This document shows positions 49,601-59,700 of a DNA stretch of 64,000 nucleotides, one piece after another; positions within the stretch are counted from its first letter, which is position 1; each line of letters begins with the position of its first letter. The notes below the pieces were generated by a model. That model was given only the letters and a program-made list of their open reading frames with translations. It did not search any database and had not been told where the DNA came from. The position numbers were made by a program, and so were the translations under genes. Origin of the DNA: Trogon surrucura (Eukaryota; Chordata; Aves; Trogoniformes; Trogonidae); assembly GCA_020746105.1 (NCBI GenBank), contig CM036622.1, positions 17,461,487 to 17,525,486 of the forward strand. The letters are read 5' to 3'.

Positions 49601-49690
49601 TCCGCCGCGCCCGCCGCCCTCCAGCGGGTAGAAGGCGGGGGCTCCCGGTAGGGCTCCTGCCGCCGCCAGCAGGGGTTCGCCCAGCTGCAT
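45901..49690 (-). CDS. EOMES: Eomesodermin (TBR2), T-box transcription factor, six exons
   Basis: EOMES is a nuclear DNA-binding regulator of mesendoderm, trophoblast, cortical progenitors and cytotoxic lymphocytes (known for the family). Joining the six exons (48930-49690, 48472-48626, 48066-48187, 47415-47573, 47270-47331, 45901-46636) gives 1995 nt, 664 residues plus stop; human isoforms are 705 and 686. The protein starts MQLGEPLL, close to the mammalian start. Residues 1-228 are a Gly/Pro/Ala-rich N-terminus that keeps the conserved RYSMDSLS and ERYYLQSPG blocks. The T-box spans about 229-416, from the [15 protein letters not shown] block to [11 protein letters not shown]. The C-terminal half is the EOMES-type activation region, with a VKEE sumoylation-like site (589-592), a basic KRRR patch (620-623) and the end YYAFYTSS. 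The N-terminus is shorter than in human, partly because the polyalanine run is reduced. The start has a purine (A) at -3 and lies downstream of a TATA box. Identity is very secure because TBR1 and TBX21 differ strongly outside the T-box. Confidence 0.98.
46579..46582 (-). other. EOMES: Alternative 3' splice acceptor inside EOMES exon 6
   Basis: A pyrimidine-rich stretch ending TTCTCCTAG is followed at 46579 by ATCCCACCAG. Use of this acceptor removes 57 nt (46580-46636), keeps the frame, rebuilds a Ser codon from TC+A, and yields a 645-residue protein. Human EOMES isoforms 1 and 2 differ by the same 19 residues. The sequence allows it; actual use in this bird is inferred. Confidence 0.75.
47270..47331 (-). 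CDS. EOMES: EOMES exon 5 (end of T-box)
   Basis: 62 nt, residues 400-420 (last codon split). It was too short to stand out as an ORF and was placed from the T-box homology. The acceptor is TTTTTAG before ATTACCCAG and the donor is GACTC followed by GTAAGT. It encodes [20 protein letters not shown]. The intron between exons 4 and 5 is only 83 bp, while intron 5 is 633 bp. Confidence 0.97.
47415..47573 (-). CDS. EOMES: EOMES exon 4 (T-box)
   Basis: 159 nt, residues 347-399, whole codons. The acceptor ends TTTTTAG before ATGATAGTACTG. The donor is ACTGAC followed by GTAAGC. It encodes [18 protein letters not shown], the acidic EDGVEDLN turn and [11 protein letters not shown], the most diagnostic stretch of a T-box. 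Intron 3, upstream of it, is 492 bp. Confidence 0.98.
48066..48187 (-). CDS. EOMES: EOMES exon 3 (T-box)
   Basis: 122 nt, residues 306-346. The acceptor is CCTCCCTAG and the donor GCTCAG followed by GTAAG. It encodes the [15 protein letters not shown] and [16 protein letters not shown] part of the T-box, and ends exactly on a codon boundary after Gln. Confidence 0.97.
48472..48626 (-). CDS. EOMES: EOMES exon 2 (T-box)
   Basis: 155 nt, residues 254-306. The acceptor is a pyrimidine-rich tract ending CCGCAG, immediately before GAGGATG. The donor is CAAG followed by GTACGCG. It encodes the [14 protein letters not shown] and [16 protein letters not shown] parts of the T-box. The residue before GLNP is Thr, where human EOMES as I recall it has Asn. 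Introns 1 (303 bp) and 2 (284 bp) are short and lie inside the CpG island. Confidence 0.97.
48930..49690 (-). CDS. EOMES: EOMES exon 1 coding part (residues 1-254, split codon)
   Basis: 761 coding nt. The frame ends in GGC CG followed by GTAAGCG, a good donor. The exon holds the whole N-terminal low-complexity region and the first T-box segment through TEMIITKQG. It is extremely CpG-rich and includes a six-glycine run in the GRAQFGG...YQYG stretch. The open frame continues 67 codons upstream of this ATG, but that part crosses the TATA box and is taken as promoter. Confidence 0.96.
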
Positions 49691-49783
49691 CCTCGGTGGG
49701 CGGCCCGGCGGAGCTCCCGCACCGTCCGGCACCAGCCCCGACCCGCGGCCGCGCAGCGCTGCGGCAAGGTTCCGTCGAGGAGA

Positions 49784-49789
49784 TTTATA
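49784..49789 (-). promoter_or_regulatory. EOMES: TATA box of EOMES
   Basis: TATAAA within GGTATAAATCTCC on the minus strand, 94 bp upstream of the start codon. A start site about 30 bp downstream (near 49757) would leave a 5' UTR of roughly 65 nt. A TATA box inside a CpG island fits a tightly switched developmental gene. The start site itself is inferred. Confidence 0.65.
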
Positions 49790-49870
49790 CCGGCGCGCCG
49801 GGCTTCTCGGGCCGCCGGGGAGGGGCTTGCGCCGGGCTGTCTCACCACCGCCCTCCACCCCCGCCGGCCC

Positions 49871-49875
49871 ATTGG
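49871..49875 (-). promoter_or_regulatory. EOMES: CCAAT box of EOMES promoter
   Basis: CCAAT on the minus strand (GCCCAGCCAATGGG), about 85 bp upstream of the TATA box, a usual spacing for NF-Y. A second CCAAT core lies at 49914-49918. The AT-rich stretch between them carries TAATTTAATTAG, a homeodomain-type site standing out in GC-rich surroundings. Confidence 0.5.
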
Positions 49876-49923
49876 CTGGGCGGCGTGACACTAATTTAAT
49901 TAGACAGCTACTAATTGGAACAA

Positions 49924-49935
49924 GTCACCTGTGAC
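49924..49935. promoter_or_regulatory. Inverted repeat GTCAC-CT-GTGAC in the EOMES upstream promoter
   Basis: A 5-bp inverted repeat around a CT spacer, about 170 bp upstream of the inferred start site. The centre reads CACCTG, a Snail/ZEB-type E-box, and the halves resemble the GTGA part of T-box half sites. Function is inferred only from motif likeness. Confidence 0.35.
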
Positions 49936-52320
49936 TCTGGCGTGTGTCCCCCCACCCCTAGCCGGCTACCGGAGGGGTTCCGGCCCGCCCCGTGCGCCCG
50001 CACCGCTCCGGCCCGCATCATCCCGCGGTGGCCGCAGTGGAGGGGCCTGAATTCCCCTCCCCCCAAAGAAAGACCTTTTCCGAGGTTAGCACCGTGCTCC
50101 CGGTCCTCCTCGGCCACGGAGCGGTGGGAAGCGAGGGATGGGGCCGAAAGAAAAACGGAAGGGACGGAGCCGGTCCCAGCACCAGCACCCAGCAGGGAGG
50201 GAGGCGGCGATTCCCCGGGCAGCTGAGACAGGGCGGGTGACACCAGCCCCCGCCACCCCCCCGGTGGCCGTCTCGCCTTTCAAACAATTCGACTTGTGCC
50301 TCGGCTGAACCCAATAACCGCGTTCTCCCCTCTCCGCTCTCCGAGCAGCATCGTTATCGTAGGGGGTGACACGTTTCACCCTCTGAGGGACGTCTCTGTG
50401 GGAAGCGGCCGGCTTGGTTCGCGATTTCAGTTTTCAGGAACTCGGTTTCTCGCAACCCGCGTTCCCCTTCAGCATCTCCCACCGGGAAGGCAGATTTATA
50501 ATTCAGACGGGTGCCAGATTTGTTTGGCGCTTTCTCTCAGAGCAAAAAGCGGAGCCTTTTCCCCCAAAGGGTAAGGGAGCAGCATTTGGGAAGGTGTAGA
50601 TGCCCATGCGATTTCGCGGGGCGGGCATAACATCCGTGAACGATTTGCAGCTACAAATCGGCAGCCCCTCACCCCCTGCTCGCCGTCCGCCAGCTCGCAG
50701 GGAGAGCTGCAAAACCCTGGCTTTTCCTCACGGCTGAATTTTAAAGCGGACCCGCCGAGCGGCGGGAATTTCGTTGCTGACGGAACCTCCAGGCTGGGCT
50801 GCAGGAGCCGAGTTCTGCCACCCGACTCGCCCCTCGCTCCGGCCGCTCCGCACCGGGACAACCGAGATAAATCTCCAAAAACTGACCGCGGCCGCCAAAC
50901 CCCGGAGCAGAGGCGCAGTGAGAGCCCTGCTGGGATGCGGCTTTTGGGCAAGTTTGGGGGTTCACGGGGCGGGTGAGTGCCCGCCGAGGCAGGGGACGGG
51001 CACCGGCGGCTCTGAGCTCGGCCGGGCATCCCAATCAGAGCCGAGAGACGGGGAAACCGGCTCCTGCTGTGCCCACCTCCGGTCACACCGCCGGGAGCAC
51101 AGGAAAGGCTGATCGTAGCCGGCACTGAAATACCCAGCCGCCCGTTCTATCCGGGGTAACATTTAATCCATTTTCTGCTTTAATTTCGTCCGACCGAGGA
51201 AGGCGACAAAAACATGTCGGAGAAGCCCGACGCTCTGGCACAAAGCGGACCGGCCACTGCGCGCTGCTGCCGTTTCCTCGGGCTGCTTGTCGGCAAGGTG
51301 TTCGCATTCACCGCGGAGCGAGGAGGGGAAACGAGCCCGGCTGGGCTGCCCTGCTTTGAAAGCAAAACAAAACGAGGAGTATCCCGCCCAGTGCCGCGAA
51401 GGCTGAGCCTTCCACATCCCTTCCCGCGGCTGGCGAGCCCCTTCCCCCGGGCTCTGCCCTCCCTGGCTTTGCTGGGACAGAGACGGAAGGAGATTTTACA
51501 AAGCTACTGCGTAGGATTTAAGGGAGTTAATTCTGCGATGTTATAGACCGAAAGGGTCCCACGATTTAAAATATCTCCGCAGGACAGGTGCCGTTTTAGT
51601 TTAACGCTGCTGCGAGGGTTTTTTTTGGTGTCAGTTTTAATATTTATTGATTTTTCTTCCAAAACTAGGCTAACCTTTCGTTTCAGAGACAGGTAGAAAA
51701 GCTTTCGATATTGCTTAGGTTTCCTGCCTATTGCACTGTCTCTGAGAAGGGTGGCGAGTGGGAAAATCGTGACCGCCCTGGGAAAGGGAAGAGCCTTTCA
51801 GTTTAGTTCGAAATATGCCTGGGGTGAGGCTCGTCCTAAATGAACGAAGGATTCATCCAGCTCTTTCCAGGCTCGGCATTCTTTTCAGCTCCTCTCGGGA
51901 GAGTAGCAGCCTGGCTACCATCCCTGCCCCGTATCTCGCAGCTCCCGCCGAGCCAGGGCCCCGGCTGGGCTGCCCGGGGAGGCCGGGTTGCCCCCCCGGG
52001 ACTGCCTTCAAGCAGGGCTTCCCAGAGCCCTACCAGGGCTGTGTGAGGGTTTGACGGAACAGCCTGCAACTCAGGGGCTTGTTCTTTCCCTCCCTGCGCT
52101 ACTGGAAGAGGTGTAGTTCCTCCCCCTGCCCCGCACCTCTCAAATTTGGTCACCAGCCAAATCCTTGAGACCCAGTATTTGGCATTCCCTTAGATCGCGA
52201 ATCTCCCCTCCCCAGGGGTCGGGGAGGCAGTCAGGGGATTGTCCCCAACCACCCCCGGCCCCCTGCAAGCCGGCTCCGTCCTTGTTCCCTGCCCCGGAGC
52301 TCGCCGGGGTCTGGCCGGAG

Positions 52321-54929
52321 AACATCGTCGTGAGAAACTGCAGGATAATTCAGTCATGTGAGAGACCGGAGATTTCTGAACAGGTCCCGCAAACCTTTTA
52401 GATGTTATCTTAGAGAAAACTGCAGAAGCAGTAGAGTCTGGTGAAACAGAAAGAAGCGTGTTAGGTTCATAAATCTCCTAAAATAACCTCCAAACCACAA
52501 AAAGAATGTTGAAAGAAAATATAGGTCTTTGAAGGGTTGCAGATTATCTTGTTTTATTGGACTTTGTTCAAATGTACTCCTGGAGTTTATTCAAATAAGA
52601 AGCATCTCTGACTAAAAAAGCTGTTCCAGAAGCGCTGATTTTCTGCAGCCCAAGTTACAGTAGTATCACGTTGTACTGAAGTATTTTGTCTTTTGCTTTC
52701 AGTCTGGGACTGAGCCCTTCCCTCTTTCAGGAGAGGTCAGTGTGTTGGGAAACAGCCACCTGCTTCAACAGATCACTTGTACTCTTGGGACCGAAATTGT
52801 TAAACTGCAGTACCCTGTTCACTAGGGCCTAACGGGAAAAGAAGTTTGGAACCGTAAGACCTATTCTGTCAGACTGCTGTACACCTATATATGTGTATAT
52901 ATAAATATGTGGAAATCCATTTGTCACCACGTGTTGCCATATGTACCCTTTATCCTTATAAATATCAATATAGATACACACACCACTGGATCTGTAAGAA
53001 TACCATAAAAATTTTGGTTATCAGAATCATCTGCCATGTTGTTCTCTCACTGTATTCTTTTCCTGAAGTCCTGCTGCCACCACAGCAGGATTGACAGGTA
53101 CTTTCTGAATGCTGTATTTGAATAGCTTCTGTGAGGTAATTTTTTTCTTTGCCTGATTTTGGTTAAAAACCAGCTGTCGGTTCCTGAATGTTCTCTTCAA
53201 TTTGCCAGCATGTGATTCCCAATGCGTTTCAGTACTTTAACTTCCAAGTCAAGTTTGTGCTGGATTTTTTGCAGATTTTCTAGTTTCCCAGCCATCCAGT
53301 CTGGATGGGGTTAGGTTTTTTGGCTTTTTGTTTGTTTATTTAACCTTCAACTATGTAGAGAGTATCTGGCTTGGCAAATGAAGGGGGGATACTTTTAAAT
53401 GCATTTGTGGGTCTTCCACTCTATCATCAACTTTCAATATTATTTTAAAAATAACTAAATCAGAGATTTTTCAGATCTGGCCAGTCATATGTGAAAGCTT
53501 CCTTTCTAAAAACTTGATACTTTTCTTTTCAAGGCTGTTGACTGATTACAATACTCAGAAAAGTCAAGGATATATTAATATGCCTGTGAAAGGATTGGCA
53601 TTTCAGCTTGGTGCTCAACTTCAGAGACTATTTTTATGAAGAAGCCGGATACACTCTTTAAGTGCTCAGGTTTTTTCATCTGTCAAATGCAGACAACAAC
53701 TATCTCTTTCATGGGAATGTTAGGAAACTACATTAACTGAAAATGCTCTTTATTTTTCTGATGAAAGGAAGTTCTGCTATAGCTGCAAAGATCATAAATC
53801 CATTTTAGTTTATGCCGGGTGGGGTTTTCAGTATGCGGACATAGACAGTCCTGAAGATACACGTGTAGCTTAAAATCTACTTTGAGTTTGTGACAATTAG
53901 AACCCAAAAGTGTTAAAAAGCAGAGTCAGCTGTTGTTAAAGCAGATATACACAGACCTTAAATGGAAGAAATCAATAGCCCTACAAAACCAAAGAAGTAT
54001 TATCTTTAATATTAACTGGGGATGGTGTCACATTAACAGCAATTTTACCCTTTGGTAATGAATTCAATTTAGCTGCCACATTCTTAGCTATAAAAACCAA
54101 TTTTAAAAGGCAGCATGCAGGCATAGACATTAAAAAAATGGACATAAGTATGCATAAACCCCATAGTAAATATGGGTCTAATTTATTAAAAAAGAGAAAA
54201 TAAAGAACAACCTTTTCTAGCCAAGATATACAAAACAGAAAAAAAACCAGACTTGAGTCAATGAATGAGGAGCTAGAAGAAACAACTCAATATTTGAATA
54301 GAAGAAAATGGTATTCAGAGCAGCCTTATTGGTCACTTTCTCCTCCTTCAAAGAAAAAGAACACCTGAAAAAACTTTATCTTTAGCTGTGATTTTAAGTT
54401 AAAGGGAAATGCAGTGGTTAGTAAAAACTAATCAACGTCTGATCCTAATTGGTAAAAATATAGCAGTATAAGCACAGACAAGGATAAACATATTCAAGGC
54501 TTGGAGTGAATTCTTGGCAATGGATAACTTTGTTAGGTAAGACCACACAATAGCATTTTGTCATTGGGCCTGTGGTACCTTATCGGCTGAAAAAAAAAAA
54601 AGTGTTTCAGAAAATGTAAGTCTTGGAAAGTGTAATCTGACAAGTATTTGGGAAACTTAGAAGAAAGAAGATGGGAAAAGTATTAAACTCTTTAGTTTTC
54701 AGGTGACTTTCCTCACTCCAAATGGAATTGGATGAACTTAAGGACAGGAAGAGACAAAATCACAAACGCAACCATAACCATGAGCAACGTTTCATATTTT
54801 GTATTATTTATGCAGAGGGGTCTCCAAAAAGCCCTTCTTAAATGCTTGTCTTTTCACCCTCCAATAAGTTTAATGAGGTATACCTAACACTTTTCCCCTG
54901 GTTTTAAAATGAGATGAGTTACTTGCTTA
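52321..54929. other. Gene-free upstream flank of EOMES
   Basis: AT-rich unique sequence between the promoter island and the candidate enhancer. Only short simple AT-repeats (around 52,885-52,913) seen. Confidence 0.6.
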
Positions 54930-55570
54930 TAGATTTGTGCCCATTGTCAGCCCGACAGCCATGTAATAGAGATGTGAGAACATAACAGGATCCGTGACAT
55001 GGGTATGACAGTCCCAGATTTGGACAGTTTGATCCTATTTGCATTTACAGATCAATTACAGACAGTTTTAAATAGCTCATTTGGGCTTGCTTGCCCTGCT
55101 TTGTATCATAAACGACCGTTGAAAAAGCCTGGATTCAACTGCACTGTTAAAATGCAGCAAGTAAAATTAGCAGCTCAAATTGTGTAAGATGTTCTTTTTG
55201 TTCTAACACTTTAAAAAGTACAATTTTATCATGCAAAGGCCCTGAGAAACTTCATGCTGCTCGGGGCTTATGATGTCAGAGCCATGAAATATTTCCTGCT
55301 GATAACATAATAGCTGAGAAATATGAGTTTTGGAGGGTCTGGGGTTTTGTTTGTGCTATGTGCATGCAGTATGAGGCTTACAGTGGGAAAACAATTAACT
55401 CGAGGGGCTGGAAAAGCAAGTAGCAGTGGGCTATCGTGTAATTGCAGAAACAATGAGGAATTTCACCTGATATCATTTGTGACAGCAATCAAACAGCAAG
55501 GCCTAGCAGGGAACCACATATTAAAGAACTGCCGTGACGAGCTAGTCCACTATGAAAATAAGCACGAAGC
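54930..55570. promoter_or_regulatory. Candidate upstream enhancer of EOMES
   Basis: About 5.2-5.9 kb upstream of the EOMES start lies non-repetitive sequence with little low complexity and several motif-like blocks: ATTTGCAT (octamer core near 55,037), GATCAATTACAG, TGATGTCAGAG, AACAATTAACTCG and TGTGACAGCAATCAAA. Mouse Eomes is known to be driven by upstream Nodal-responsive enhancers. Linking this block to them is my inference. Confidence 0.3.
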
Positions 55571-55639
55571 AGAACGGGGACGACATATGTACTCTCTGGG
55601 AAGGTGAGAAGATAGCTGCAGGGTTCCACTCCTGGGAAG

Positions 55640-56770
55640 GGCTCAGGTTTGCTCGCCTCTGTTTACTCCAGCAGCCCCGCTGCTACCGGAGTGGGACACA
55701 CACGGAGCCAGCATCTTTCCTTCCAGCCGGCCCAGGCCTGCCTGGAGGAGGGAGGGCAGGGTCCAAGCGGGGTGACCGGGGCGGGAGAGACCCCGGCGGG
55801 TGAGGGAACCACAGTGAGATCGAGCACCGCCCCGCCGGGGGGGCGCTGAGGCGGAGGGAGCGGGTCCCGGAGGGCGCAGTCTCAGGCCGGGGCGGGGGGG
55901 CCCAGTTCCAGCCCCGCAATGGTGTTCCCCTCCTCGACACCTCATCGGCAGCAGCGCCGCGACCGGGCGGGGCGGCGGGGCTGCCGGTGGCGGGGAGCGG
56001 CGCCAAGCCAGCTCCTCACCCGCTGACCCTCAGGCGGTCTCAGGCTGGGGATGAGGCAGAAATAACTGCCCCCCCACACACTCTTTTTTAACAGTTTTCG
56101 AAACACCGCTGCCAAATCTTCGACTTGCGGAAGGAGCGGGCAGCCTTCGCCCCTCGCGAAGAAACAGCGGACGCGCCCCGGGTCAGCTCTGGCGGCGACC
56201 AGCCCCGCCGGCGGCAGCAGTGCCCTCCGGCCTGTGCCCGGACCGGGGCCGGCGGGGAGAGGGCCGGGGCGGGGGCTGCTGCCCCTGCCCTTGCCCCTTG
56301 CACAGCTCGTGCCCCTGTCCCCGGCCCAGCGCAGGGCGGCAGCGGGTGATCCGGCCGGATTAACGCCGGTCGCTTTGAAGTCGCTGCGTCGCAGTGATCC
56401 CACGTCGGGGTGCTCAGGGCTCCCCATTCACTTGTTAATTCCCACTAAGCGTTTTTAAGTACCTGAACTCGCAAGCTCCGCGCCTTCAAAACAAGTCTAT
56501 GCACGCAAATAGCTCCAAAATTACCCATCTGGGTACTAGCGAGACCAAAGGCAAAGACGAGCAGAGTCGTTAGAAAATAATCGAGGCAAACGGGCACTTT
56601 ATTTACGGAGTGAATTTCGGCTCGGAGACCCGTTCGCAGGGGCGGTAGTTTCAAAGGTTCCCGCACCTGCGAAGCCTGCGCCCTCCGGGGTGCGGACCCC
56701 GGGCTGCGCCCCCGCCCCGGGGGCTGCGGGGGCAGGACGCCTGGACCGACACCCTGTTCCGCTTAAATGG
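55640..56770. promoter_or_regulatory. Upstream CpG island
   Basis: CpG-dense island roughly 6-7 kb upstream of EOMES with sharp AT-rich borders. ORFs in it (up to 161 codons on the minus strand at 55942-56427) are Pro/Arg/Ala-rich and resemble no known family. It could be the start of a non-coding transcript running away from EOMES, as upstream lncRNAs are known near mammalian Eomes, or a regulatory island. Confidence 0.5.
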
Positions 56771-59700
56771 CCAGAAAGGGAAAAAAGCAATAAAAAAACC
56801 CCCATCCCATCAGGAAAACATTAGCTGAGAAGGAAACGGCTGTGGACACTCCGGTGAGATGCCCCCTCACCCCGGGCTTTTGCCGTTGTTACCAATCCTG
56901 CAGAGATGTCCCTTTTCCTTTTAAAAGCACCAGGGATTTAAAACATATACAAGACAGCAGAACGAAGTTACATTATGAAGAAATAAAAAACCCCCAACAT
57001 ATCTTCCTCCCCCCCCAAATAAAACGAACCCAAAACCCGCGACCACCTCTCACAACAGAACCAGTCGCTGCTCTGCGACTATAATTTGCCACTCAGTGAC
57101 ACACGGACAACACGAAAGGATGTCTGCGCCGCTTCTCTCCAATTAACTTCAGTGAGTGAAGTATGAGCGCTGTTTTTTCTAGCACAGATGATCGTGTTGA
57201 TTCCTAGCACATTAGTGAGGGAAAATTTTAGCTTGAAGAGTTGGAGTTATACAGATGAGAATAGACAAATGAGCAACATCACAAAAGAACATTAAACCAT
57301 CTCACAAATGCATGCTTTTTCTTTCTTTCTTTTTTTTTTCCCTGTATTTTTTCCGTTCTCCACTATTCATGTTTCAGGCAGTTACTGGTTGTCTTGTTGC
57401 CCACAGCTATGGATTGAAGGGTAGAAAAGGAATGGGTGTAATGAATATGAAAAGGATGTGGAAAAAAATTCCTCAGATCTTTTGTTTTAGGTGTTGACCT
57501 AAATTAAAATACTACCCCCTTTAGTAGGACCCATTAAAAGTAGCAAGGGGCTTGCTGTGAACAGTCAGACCCTGATGTCCATAGGGTGGTGAGCTCTTGG
57601 TAAACATAATACTATCGTGGCGACATTTCTGCCTACTTTACACCCTATTCAGCCCTACTCAAGCTAAAATCCCACCTTCCAATTTCCCTTACAGAACGCC
57701 TAAGGCATAGGGTTTGACAACTGGGGAACGGGGCAGGCAGAACACAGAGCTCCAACATGGTGATAGAGATCAGGGGGATGTACCCCTCCAGCCCGTGGGC
57801 CTACTCCTAAACCTCTGCTCCTTGTGCTAGGAGCCCTGGTTGTAGGGGACAGCCTGGGACCTCAAGGATGACTCTTCTTGGCTCCTGAGAGGAATTCCTG
57901 CCTCTGCTGCTCCAGCTCACTGCCCATCCTTTTCTCCTAAACAACACATGCAAGTCGGAGCTTGGCAGTCACCCTCTGGGCACCTCCGCAGCAAGGCAGA
58001 GGACATGCTTTTCCTTCCGTCAAGGCAGCGGTAAGAGCAGGAGCCTTCCCCACGCTGAGGCACATGGCAACCAGCACCTGAGCAGGGCACGGGCCGTCCT
58101 TCCTTCAGCTGCCAGCCCTTGGGGACAGGCTGCGCTGCCATCACAAGAGCAGTGAGGGCAGTGAGCGGTGGTGTGCAAGTGGCAGAGCTGCACCCAGAGC
58201 AATGTGCTTTGCAAGACAGGGTGTGGTGTGCAGTGTTTGTGTCTGGCCATTTCATTGACATCGGATGCTGGCACGTTCCTGCCAGATCAGTGCTCTTAAT
58301 GTCCATCCAGGGCTCAAGGACTGCCTTGACCATTTCTTTCATCACTTTTCTACATGTAGTGTAGTAGGTGGGAGATCCCAAGGGATGAATTTTTACTGCC
58401 TTGCCTGTTTCTGAATGCTAACAACTCTGGGGAATATTTGATGAAAGGTGAATATCAGGAGCCCTTGAGGAGAATAAATACTGTTAAAAATCCACATTTG
58501 AAGCAAAATAATAAAAAAGCCCACTGCAAACATGAGAAACCATCCCATCAGGCAGCAGTTACACAGGTTTCAGAAAAAAAGAAAGCAAAGCAAGCCTGCA
58601 TTTCCATCTGGTAGCAGAACAGCTCTGGGAATAATTGTCCATTTTATTTTACCCACCCTTCTCCTTCTGGGGTTTTGGGCCTTGGTTGTTGCATTTCATG
58701 TCCCCATCTACCAGACCCTACTGAGGTGCTGAGGCGTGGGTGGTGCCCTGAAGGGCAGGACCCAGCTGGGGAGTGCCTTCAGCCAAGGTTTTGGGGACAC
58801 CAGTGGGTGTCACGGTGAGCTGCTATCCTGGTTCGTTGAGCACTTTGCCAGTCCCTGGGGCTCTTGATTCCATGCTCAGAGAAAGTGGCCAATTATTTTT
58901 CTGTCTGAAAGAGTCAGTGATGTGGCAGAGAATGACAGCTCCAAGGGAGAAAACACCTCTTCATTAAAAAGTGCTGCTAAGCACAATGGATATCTAGATC
59001 CCGGAACCCAGTCGCACAAAGCTGAGGATGAGAGCCAAGAAATTATGCACTTTCACAGATTAAAAAATCTGTATATATACACATATGTATGTACACATAT
59101 ATATATACACACAGACGCTCACACACAGATCTATGGGCTCTCTTTCGATGCTTCATGGTCAAAGTCCTTCAAGCTCCCACTCAGGCAGAACTTCCACTAA
59201 AGTCCAGTTTTGCTATTAGTTTTAATGTGACAGGAATTACCTAGGAGAAAACCAAAGAAGTTGGTTACCAAACTTAAGAGACTCACCTTCACAGAAACAG
59301 AAATGACTAGAAGTGTGTTGAGGGAAAGACTGAAAAGAAAGGAGATAACAATAATCTGTGTCTTGTGCAACTGCAAAAGGTTGCAGGGGAAAGAGTGCCA
59401 GGCTACTACATTTTCTGGGTTCCATTCGATTTCATTGCCTTTTAAGTGATTTCAATGATTGCATGGAATAATATTAATGAATTAGAAAGCATTTTTTAAA
59501 AAGATACAAAATACATATGAATTATGTGACAAGGTGGAATTGAATTTCTTGATGAGGCACATCATGCTGTAGAAGAGAACTACTCTATCACCAATACCAA
59601 AGAAAGCTCAAAATGAAAGCTGCAGTTTAGGATGTGATTTTTAACAGCCCTCTTTTCTTTTTCCTTCAGAAATTCTGGAAGGCTGAGGAAAGAAAAAGCC

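Larger units (their letters stand above)
48180..52320. promoter_or_regulatory. EOMES: CpG-rich promoter region of EOMES
   Basis: Dense CpG sequence from exon 3 through exons 2 and 1, the promoter and about 2.5 kb of upstream flank. The upstream part (49,900-52,320) has many open frames on both strands, but none resembles a known protein. They are expected by-products of high GC. Within it, 51,140-51,190 and 51,520-51,720 are local AT-rich pockets. Confidence 0.7.

Noticed and set aside
48949..49872. 307-codon minus-strand ORF and 229-codon plus-strand ORF across EOMES exon 1
   Set aside because: Both are other-frame shadows of a GC-rich exon. They are Arg/Pro-rich with no domain.
49691..49891. 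In-frame upstream ATG extending EOMES by 67 codons
   Set aside because: The extension crosses the TATA box at 49784-49789, has the composition of promoter DNA, and the MQLGE start matches the mammalian protein.
49911..51546. Several 90-210 codon ORFs upstream of EOMES on both strands
   Set aside because: CpG-island by-products with overlapping frames, biased composition and no known motif.
55942..56427. 161-codon minus-strand ORF in the upstream CpG island
   Set aside because: Arg/Pro/Ala-rich frame expected from GC content; no family likeness.
57917..58381. Cys/His-rich 154-codon minus-strand ORF as a zinc finger
   Set aside because: Cys and His spacing fits no zinc-finger pattern; the opposite strand is equally open.
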